A DNA stretch of 64,000 bases from Deroplatys truncata (lineage: Eukaryota > Arthropoda > Insecta > Mantodea > Mantidae), in the NCBI GenBank assembly GCA_030765065.1, contig CM060984.1, forward strand, positions 99,925,488 through 99,989,487, in the 5' to 3' direction. The translations under genes and the position numbers were made by a program. The notes below the pieces were generated by a model. The model had not been told where the DNA came from, did no database searches, and saw only the letters and a list, made by a program, of their open reading frames with translations. Position 1 is the stretch's first letter. Every line of letters starts with the position of its first letter. Shown one piece after another: positions 55,973 through 64,000 of this stretch.

Positions 55973-56660
55973 ACTTTCTCTACATAGTAGCCAGAGAAGG
56001 TATTGCATTCCACTGAAACATTCTATACCTAGATGTCACCGAAAATACACGTTTTGAGGCTCCCTGAATCCAAATAAAGCACTTTTAGAAAAAGATCCAT
56101 GTGTATGACTGTGAACAGCATAACTAAAAAACGAAATGTCGGATAAACACCAAACTTTGTATTTAGGTTCAGTACCTTCCAAAGATGCGACACAAGGATT
56201 TTAAAGAAAATTCCCCCACCCAAAACTACCCTTTACATAGCATACGCATTGGAAGTTCTTGATTTTCTAAAAAATGGCTGTAACGATTTTGATATAAGTA
56301 TCATATATTAAAGATATTTACATGACAAAATGTATATCTTGAATGTTTGGGAATAGCCCCTGAATTTCTCCACATTCGGAAGGAATTTTGTATAATCTTG
56401 TATAACTGCTAAGGATAGACGAAAACTACTACACAAAATTCTAGATCTCTTTAAAACACACAATTTATGTAAAATAAGCTTTTTGTTGTATAAGTCATTT
56501 CCGAGATATCCATTATTAATTGTTGGAATAACGAGATTGCTGCAAAGGTTTGTTTGGATTAAAATAAAGTAGATAAAAAATAAGCTTTAATAAGATTGGT
56601 TTGTATATCCACTAATAAGCGATAGAGGGTAAAGAAACCCATGTGAGTGTATCACATGAG
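55973..56660 (-). mobile_element. Family H copy with internal deletion
   Basis: A minus copy from ACTTTCTCTACATAGTAGCC to GTATCACATGAG. About 150 bp are missing between ATTGTTGGAATAACGA and the GCAAAGGTTTGTTTGGATT segment. Confidence 0.7.
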
Positions 56661-58327
56661 TTTTTTGGGGGGTTTGCAATCAGTAGATTGCAGCGATATT
56701 TCCACCTGTAATAATTATAATTTTGGAATTATTGATAATTAATTTACTGGCAATTTGATAATTTTCCATAATTTTAAAGCAATATGGTTCAAATCTGTAT
56801 CAATCGAAAACCCTTTAGAAGTTGTAAATATGTTTTAACTTTCAATAACATTCTTAAATAAATAAGGCGTAATTACTTCAGAAAAGCTGCAAGATTTAGG
56901 CAAAATAAGAGTAGCTTCGTTTTAACTGTCCATTATGTTTTCCGAGCATGGGGCCATAAAGAAATCGAAACCTTCTTTTGTACTTCGTGGGAATGAGGCA
57001 AATTTTAAGAGTAAACAAACGCTATGAGGCAACGGACATTTCTTACAGTTAGGCTTTGAATTTTCAACCAAGGAACCAATAAACGTAGAGAATAAGTCTT
57101 AGGACCAATGGAAAAATATGAAGACGCAGTGGCATGTGCAAAATTTGAAGGCGAGCAGCGACTGAGATATGTGAACTCGATCGTGTATTTGGGACAGTTT
57201 GTCATGATTCTTCATTGAGGTAACATGTAGCACTCCGGATCAGAAAAGGACGCTAAGTTCCGAAATTTGCTAAGTGCCGCGCAATTATGCAACTATAAAG
57301 TCATGTAATATAATGGTGAAATATTTATATAATGTGGAAACGGTATTCTTAGATATAATTAAATCCAAACTCATAAACGAGTTAATGTTAGTCAAGTGAC
57401 TACTTCAAGTTTGCGCGAATCTAAAGAACGGTGATAGAGCACCGAGATATTAAATAACTAGCTGGAGCAAGCTTTAGTGTTCTAAGAGACAATAGTGGGG
57501 AGACAGTGCTAAAACAATCACGCGTGTTAGGGAATATCAGTAAATATTGCAGGATTTCTAGCATAAAGAGTGAGAAAAGTGAATACGGTGTTTCTTTCAA
57601 GACAATATCCTGGTGTCACCACTCCCGCAATCACCGTAGGAAATTTCAGGCCGATTTGCCGACAGTTGACCCTGAGATCGACGAAAAGTGCTTCCTGACT
57701 CGTATCGGCGATTACGAGTCCTGAAGGCTACCCATACAACGAAGAAGGTGAGATACCCACGACGAAGTAGCGGGCAAAACGCTACAAGATTCACAATTCC
57801 TGTCTCCATGTTCTGCATAACATAATAAAGTCGGTAGCATCTAATTTGAAGCCACTTCTAAGCTGAGTAATGTAAACTGGCTAAAGGAGTGAAACTGTGC
57901 ATAAATACTACAAAAAGGGTCTGTTTGGTAATATTAATAAATAGGTAATGTTATGTGATTCGCTCCACATACCTTTTTATGAGAACGCTTTGTTTACTGA
58001 TATAGTACAATACAAACTGTTTCGTTATAATGCAAAGTAGGTAAATACCAAGGGTACACATGATGTAATTGGTTAATCATATGCAGTAGAATAGCTGCAA
58101 TATAATGCAATCTGAGTGCTATTCACACGGAAATTAATTATTGGATCTGTATTATGTTCCGTCCCATGACGGAATTGTGCTACAGGTTTCCAATATGAGC
58201 GATGTAGCGTGAACTTGCTCACCAGATGGTAAAACTAAAAATATTTTTTGACTCTTCTTGGTATAGAGAACCCAAAATGATTCTTAGCCGACGATTAAAA
58301 CATTACAGTTTATTATTCCTTGGTCAT
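56661..58327. other. Unassigned sequence
   Basis: About 1.67 kb, the longest block without a recognised repeat. Frames of 66-73 codons (57005-57205, 57506-57724, 57597-57818) lack motifs and splice support. It may be plain intron. Confidence 0.4.
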
Positions 58328-58512
58328 TTACCTACAATAGGCAGAGGAAGTGTTGCAGTCTAAAAAGAGATTCGGTATCGAGTTTTCGCGGAAATATGTT
58401 TGGAGTGCACTGAATACCTTAAAATGTGTTTTAAGAAAAAGGTGTGTGTGTCTTGTGAACAGTTAACTCCAAGACTAAAATTCCGATAAATACCAAACTT
58501 AGTATTTGAGGG
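58328..58512 (-). repeat. Family H 3' fragment
   Basis: A minus fragment from TTTACCTACAATAGGCAGAGG to ATAAATACCAAACTTAGTATTTG; strongly diverged and missing everything beyond. Confidence 0.55.
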
Positions 58513-59619
58513 GATAAGGTAGTCTGAACACATGGAATCTACACCTTAAATATATTAAATTACCACTGCTCTTAAAGTTCTCAATGGTTTTTCCTGAAAT
58601 GTTTATAAATTATTCTATAAATCACGGCAATTATTTCGAGTGGTTGTTGGTATTGATAGCTTGTGTAGTTTAGTACGTAAAAATTATTTCGTTCAGCAGA
58701 AAAACAATAAAATTTACTCTTAAAACATGTGAATTCATATACCTTTTTCCCTGAGACTACTTGCAATACAGAATCCCACTTTTGCATACTTGTTTGTAGT
58801 ATAATCAGCGATTTTCTGAACTTCAATTATTTAGTTATGTACATCAGTTCACTAGAAATTGAAAACAAACTATTTGCTAAGTCAAAAAAGTAAATATGTG
58901 GAAAATTTGTAATGTTGTTGCTTTCTTAATATCACTAATATACATTATAAAATTATAATTGTGGTTCGGAAGTTTAACTATATGTTGTATATATGTACTG
59001 ATAATTTCAGCTCTCTACCGCCCATACTTTCTGAGAAAAAGGTACAGAAGTATCCAAAAATGTTGTTTTGAGAAAACTGAATTTAAAGTTTGAACATTAA
59101 AATCCTGACACATTTCAGTACAGTCCAGGGTCATAATCATTTGCACCTTCATTCCTGGATTGCTTCAGCTTTTCTGATTACCTTCTCTTGGTCCTGGCCT
59201 CTTTTGTTAATAGTTGAACTGCTCGCTGGGCATGATATAGTCGTTCGTTGTTGAAAGATACAAAAAAAAATGTTCTAAAAAGGGGCGTTGCATGACAGCT
59301 TTAAAGGAATGCAAACTAGCATTTAAATGGTATTTAAATGTCTTAAAAACCTCTTAACCACCAAAAAGTATATATTTTCTGAAACTGGAAATAATAGAGA
59401 TTTTAGTAGTGCCTAAAACAAAAAAATATGATTTTTTACCATTTCAGAACATCTTGTCACCAGATTTTCAGAAAATTTCCCATCGCTAATTATTCTCTAT
59501 ATGATTTTTTTCCTACTTTCTCAAAAATTGTTTTTAACCATTTTGTTTAAAATGCTACGTTTGCGATATTAATGTAGACAATAGTTTACTGGAGGAAACA
59601 TGTAGAGCTCGTTAAAATG
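58513..59619. other. Unassigned sequence with a faint family H trace
   Basis: About 1.1 kb. Near 59450-59610 a very decayed minus family H segment can be followed (CACCAGATTTTCAGAAAATTTC, CTCAAAAATTG, GTTTAAAATGC). The rest is unrecognised. Confidence 0.35.
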
Positions 59620-59622
59620 CAG

Positions 59623-60633
59623 GGTATACGTCCTATACGTTTAACATTACAAACTTTTATAAGTTTAGTTGCATCAAATACAGATTAAAAAAAACATTTG
59701 ACATATGATTAGTAGGTCTCTTACCATTATCACTGCAACAATGACCATAACAAAAATGATCACATTATTAGGTTAGATTAGAATATGCAAATATGGCGAC
59801 GTGGATAACACAACAGAAAGTTTTCTGTGTTCTTGCACTGGTTGAAACAAAATCCGTGAAGCATGTACAATAACATTTTTGTCGCGAACTTAACTTGGCC
59901 GTCACGACGATGTCCCCACCCTATGTAAGCATTATGAAATGGGACATACAGTTTTCACACATTTGATTTTGACGAGTCTCTTTCAACCTCATGAACCTGA
60001 CGACACTACCCCAGATACGACAATTATGTCTAACTTTCTTATTCACATGGAAAGATGCTTCATCAGAGAAGCACACATTATCCAGGAAAGCATTCTATTT
60101 GTTTTTGTCCTGGGGATAGATTCGTTGGCGTAACTGAATCTTGTAGGCCTGTAGACGTAATCGTTTGTGGACTCATCATGAACCGAGGAATGGCAAGTTC
60201 GACATTGTCGCGTCGAATTGACTTCTTCGGGACATTCCACATGTTCCGCAGACACATTCCGTTTACTATGCTTTCCACGCGTAAACAAAAGACTATCAGT
60301 TTCACTTAACTGTCTGTCCCATTTCATAGGAGGGGACATCGTTGTGACGGCCAAAGTTGAATTCACGGTGAAAATTTCGTTGTACACGCTTCACAGATTT
60401 TGTTTTAGCCAGTCCAAGAACACAGAAAAATCTTCTGTTGTGGTGTCCACGTCGCCATCTTTGCACATTCTAATCTAACCTAATAATGTGATCATTGTTA
60501 TCATAGTAATTGTTGCAGAATAAATGACAAGATATCTACTAATCATATGTCAAATGTTTATTTTTATCAGGGTCTGATACAACTAAAGTCATAATGTTAA
60601 ACCCATAGGCCGGACACCTGTATACCGTTTAAG
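59623..60633. mobile_element. Fold-back element: inverted duplicate of a transposon 5' end
   Basis: Two inverted arms of about 330 bp, 59623-59953 and 60305-60633, flank a spacer of about 350 bp. Shared blocks include AACATTTGACATATGATTAG, ATGATCACATTATTAGG, TTAGATTAGAAT and ATGGCGACGTGGA. Each arm contains a 5' non-coding part and the first codons of a transposase; the spacer holds the next part. A normal element would end with its 3' half, which is missing. The outermost ends read GGTATAC on both sides (inverted), but no clear target duplication was identified. Confidence 0.8.
59957..60458 (-). pseudogene. DUF4817-type DDE transposase, 5' half only
   Basis: From ATG at 60458 the minus strand gives MATWTPQQKIF, then after a frameshift a CVLGLAKTKSVKRVQRNFHR-like run, the family's N-terminal helix-turn-helix signature. 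It continues NVPKKSIRRDNVELAIPRF (60245-60189) and, in another frame, NVCFSDEASFHVNKKVRHNC then RIWGS (60082-60002), the segment around the first catalytic Asp. The sequence then runs into the inverted arm, so the remaining catalytic residues and C-terminus are absent. Several frameshifts. The same family appears at 7040-7480. Confidence 0.65.
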
Positions 60634-61070
60634 TCGAATGATTTTTGCATAGTATTAGCTATTCCTAAAATATTTCATCTGTATTTTCAAGCATTATAAA
60701 ACAACACATTCAATCTGTTTCTCCTAAGATAATGTGAATGGGCAGTAATAACAAAGCCGGTATATAGAAAAAATCTCATGTATTACATTTACATGACTTT
60801 CTCCACCCACTCTCTTATATTTTTATGTATTTTATACATGCTATTCTTACAAAAACTAATTTTTCTATTTACTTCATGTTAATCGAAATAAACCAATCTT
60901 TATATAGACCTAAAAGTTCGTTTTAGGTACATACCTACAAGAGGGATAGAGGAAGCCGAATCGATAGTTCTGGGTTTAAAAGCGCGCCGCTGTATGCTGG
61001 CTTATAAATAATGTATATTCTTTCCATGACATCGTGAGAATCAATTGAATAACGATAGCACTTTAAAACG

Positions 61071-62568
61071 TCTGGTGAGTAGCATTCACATAACTTTCTC
61101 TACTATCTCTTAGATAAACTATTGTTACAAAATCTTATTCTTCTATCTACTTCATTACACATTTACACATTTCTTTGTAAGAATAAACAGGATACAGTGG
61201 AATAAAGCGATAATCACACTTTTAAAAATCTGATATCATACATTCACATGACTTTATCCACCCTCTATTTGTTTATTAGTGAATATACAAAATCTTCTTA
61301 CTAAAGCTTATTTTTATATCTACGAAATTTTAATCCAAATAAATCTTTGCAGAAATAGCTACGTTACACATTTCGTTATAGTTGCAAAGAGATAGCGATC
61401 GTCAAATGTTTAAGAACTAGACGCTATACGCTGGCCTAAAATTCCATACTGTTTTAATGCAATCGCGAGAAACAACTGAATGTTGACGGGACTTTAAGAA
61501 TGGCCCAGAAATGAACAATTCGAACCTTTAATAATGGATATCTCAGAAACGGTTATAACAAAAAAACCTATTTGAAAGAAAGTGTGTGTTTTAAAGAGAT
61601 CTACACTTTTGTGCTTAACGTTTACCAGTTATATAAAATTCCTTCCGAATGAAGAGGACTTCAAAGGCCATTCCCTGAAAATAAAAAATATATGTTATTT
61701 GTGATGTAAATATCTTCAATATATGGTATTTTTATTAAAATAATTAGAGCCATTGCTTAGGAAAACAAAATTTTCGAAAAATATTCCATGTGAAGGATAG
61801 TTGGGACGAGAGGATTTTCTTGAAAATCCTTGTGACGCATCCTTGGAATATACTGAACTTAAATACCAAGTTTGGTACTTATCCAACTTTTTGTTTTTGA
61901 GTTATCTGTTCACGGACACACACAAACACGCGGACCTTTTTTTTTAAAGATGCTTTGTTTTTTGGGAATTTCAGATGCATATATTTCCGCTGAAATCTCG
62001 ACATCGAATTTTTGGGTGGTATACAATACTTCCTTACTTAACTGCAGTAGTAGAGAAAGTAAAAAGAGGGTCGCTATATTATGGCTTTCAATTTCCATGC
62101 TCTTAGCATAATTGTGAGTAAAAGCAAATAGCAAGCAGCTTGCAATTTGAATAAAATATAAGTAGTCTATTTGAAAATTTAAACCAATAATCAGAAGATC
62201 TCGCAAATGCTAATGCTACAAAACTTATTTCACATAACCTGCGTGCTTTATGGATATCTTCATTTTTTGTGTGATAAGGTTTTGTCGATCTCCTACGGTA
62301 TACCAATTACCTACACAAAAGCAATTCAGAATGAAGAGGACTTCACAGGCTATTCCCAGAAAAATCATGATATACATTTTATTTTACATGAAGTATCGTA
62401 AAGATATGGCATTTCAGAGGCACTTCTAAGAAAATAAAACACAAGGAACATTTTTCTATGTAAAGGGAGTTTGAAATTGGGGATTTTTTGATAATCTTCG
62501 TGTCAAATCCTTGGAAGTCCCTGAAATTCGTTTAGTATTTATCAGAATTTTCATTTTTAGTTGTTCCG

Positions 62569-62601
<33 letters not shown>

Positions 62602-62631
62602 CTCTATGTACAGGTAAATAGTAGAGAAAGT
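61071..62631 (+). mobile_element. Family H middle copy of the second nest
   Basis: A plus copy in two pieces, 61071-61226 and 62061-62631. The first starts TCTGGTGAGTAGCATTCACA and ends GATAATCACACTTTTAAAA; the second resumes AGAGGGTCGCTATATTATGG. It has a pure CA run of about 30 bp (62573-62599) and the 3' end GTAGAGAAAGT plus A-run, with a large part of the region between microsatellite and hairpin deleted. Confidence 0.8.
61229..62060 (+). mobile_element. Family H innermost copy of the second nest
   Basis: A complete plus copy of about 832 bp from TCTGATATCATACATTCACA to GTAGAGAAAGT, inside the A-run of the middle copy. It is of the older subtype, so this nest is older than the one at 29210-31945. 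Confidence 0.8.
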
Positions 62632-62912
62632 AAAAATGGCACAATATTGAAACATTATAACCAATAATAACAGGTACCTTGGAAATGCGTGATGCCACAA
62701 AAAGATGTTAATTGACATAAAGTGTGTGTTTTAAATACTTCTACTTTTTGTGTAATAAGTTTTTGCCTATTTCTTAAGGTTTTCCAGTTAAACAAAATTG
62801 TACAAAATTCCTTCGGAATGAATATGGCTACACAGCCTATTTTCAGAAACTTCAAAACGTGTATTTTATTTGTCATGTAAATTTCTTAAATGCATGGTAT
62901 TTTAATCAAAAT

Positions 62913-63399
62913 CATAACAGAGAGGAAGATGCTCTTAGCTTTCGAACTGTCCAGAACTCCTATCCGGACATCAGGATTCCCTCGTGTGAAACTTCGAGAT
63001 GTTACCCGGGTATAAAATGAAGGCTGATCGCTGGTCACGTGCACGCGCGTGTTTTCTGATGTTTCTTCAATAGCGGGTATTAGCAATTCGTACATGAGGA
63101 GAGAAGACGGGAGTCTCGAGTTCGAGATATTAGCAAACTACCGGAATATAGAAGAGGTTGAGTTACCCGGTTGCAAGTTTTAATGCTACGTGCAAGGAAA
63201 ACAGAAAGAGCAAATAGTTTCAATATTTGAACTAACAACATAGTGAGATGGAGTGTAAGGAAATTGTTTATGTAATTTCATATCCTAGCTTTAATTGAAT
63301 AATCCAATATGCTGAATGAGAAGAGAACCAAACAGAGTGAAGATAAATGAAGTGACTTTTAAGAAATGAAAGCTACGTAAGTAGGTAAATATAGAGAGA
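62913..63399. other. Unassigned sequence with a diverged dispersed repeat
   Basis: 63090-63210 resembles 13300-13420 (GGAGTCTCGAGTTCGAGATA or GGAGAGTCCAGAGTTCGATA, then AGAAG-GCTGAG, then GTGCA-GGAAAA). Otherwise nothing recognised. Confidence 0.4.
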
Positions 63400-63409
63400 G
63401 CTGGCGCAG

Positions 63410-64000
63410 TTTTTTGCGTTTATATGGGAAAGGATAGGGAAAACGAGGGTAGATGCGACGGTTCAAGGAGGAAAATGCGTTTATATGGGCGAAATAGGGA
63501 ATACGAGGGTTGATGCTAGGCTAGACAGTGGTAGAAGGAGGGTGAATGCGGTTTATATGAGACAGATAGGGAATACGTGGAGAGGTGCTAGGCTAGACGG
63601 AGGCTGAGGAGTAGAGTATGGTTTATATGAAAGGTATAGGAAAATGAGGAGGGGTGTTAGGCTAGACAGAGTTGAAGGGTAGAGCATGTCTTGTATATGA
63701 GAGGGGTAGGGAACAGGAGCAGGGGTGTTAGGCTAGACAGAGGTCAAGAAGTAGAGTAGGGTTTATATGAAAGGTATAGGAAAACGAGGAGGGGTGTTAG
63801 GCTAGACAGAGTTGAAGGGTAGAGCATGTCTTGTAATGAGTGAGGTAGGGAACAGGAGCAGGGGTGTTAGGCTAGATAGAGGTCAAGAAGTAGAGTATGG
63901 TTTATATGAATGGTATAGGAAAACGAGGTGGACTGTTAGGCTAGACAGAGTTGAAGGGTAGAGTATGTCCTTTATATGAGAGAGGTTGGGAACAGGAGGA
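63410..64000. repeat. Minisatellite, about 70-bp unit with dimeric order
   Basis: About nine units. Landmarks TTTATATG or TTGTATATG recur near 63419, 63479, 63552, 63623, 63694, 63761, 63831, 63901 and 63970, and GTTAGGCTAGACAGA recurs in most units. Two alternating types are visible: one with GAAAGGTATAGGAAAA and GAGTTGAAGGGTAG, the other with GAGGGGTAGGGAACAGG and GAGGTCAAGAAGTAG, giving a 137-140 bp dimer. The left units are less regular. The array leaves the window. Confidence 0.9.

Larger units (their letters stand above)
60774..62912 (+). mobile_element. Family H outer host of a second three-level nest
   Basis: A plus copy in two pieces, 60774-61070 and 62632-62912. The first ends AGCACTTTAAAACG; the second resumes with an A-run and TGGCACAATATTGAAACATT, contiguous in family order (compare 649-690). 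The 3' third is missing after ATTTTAATCAAAATCATAAC. Confidence 0.75.

Noticed and set aside
1..64000. Family H as a classical TIR transposon or MITE
   Set aside because: The two ends are not inverted repeats of each other at the very termini; the shared 12-mer is offset by about 25 nt at one end, and no fixed-length target duplication is seen. A DDE-type origin is less likely but not excluded.

Overview
This window looks like intergenic or, more likely, intronic DNA from an insect nuclear genome. It is AT-rich, has no dense open reading frames and carries no bacterial gene organisation. Almost everything recognisable is transposable-element debris: mariner, hAT-like, Tc1-like and DUF4817-type DDE transposase relics, tRNA-headed SINEs and 5'-truncated LINE tails. 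The element mix would suit a large-genome polyneopteran insect such as a cockroach or termite, but that is an inference; no species is identified. Only one segment looks like a host exon, a 109-bp minus-strand block at 28810-28918 with good splice signals at both ends.

The dominant component is one high-copy non-autonomous repeat, called family H here, with more than 45 complete, truncated or nested copies on both strands. In its own orientation a full copy (about 820-950 bp) begins TCTGATGTGTTACA, has ACTTTCTCTACT about 25 nt in, carries a CA/GACA microsatellite about three quarters of the way along, and ends in a short hairpin plus AGAGAAAGT followed by an A-run. The 12-mer recurs inverted at the 3' end. 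Subterminal inverted repeats, an internal microsatellite, a 3' hairpin and no clear target duplication fit a Helentron/HINE-like (DINE-1-like) rolling-circle element better than a classical MITE. No copy encodes a credible protein.

Layout. 1-6000: family H copies, one nested in another in opposite orientation. 6000-11780: SINEs, an internally deleted DUF4817-type transposase, a hAT-like transposase relic and a mariner with both TIRs and TA duplications. 11780-18675: scattered family H, a SINE and unassigned DNA. 18675-22800: a dense plus-strand cluster in which family H copies sit inside one another. 22800-29200: a degenerate tandem repeat, family H, a SINE inside a TIR-bounded block, an LTR-like stretch and the lone exon. 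29200-31945: a three-level same-orientation nest. 31946-42300: a tandem segmental duplication of roughly 5 kb whose middle family H copy is a hybrid of the two outer ones. 42300-43500: a second mariner. 43500-59600: family H fragments separated by unassigned DNA. 59620-60635: a fold-back element. 60774-62912: a second three-level nest. 63400-64000: a minisatellite of about 70 bp with dimeric structure that runs off the window.

There is no pathway here. The interest is genome dynamics: a repeat that repeatedly inserts, in fixed polarity, into A-tracts of its own older copies, and that appears to have driven a local duplication by unequal recombination.
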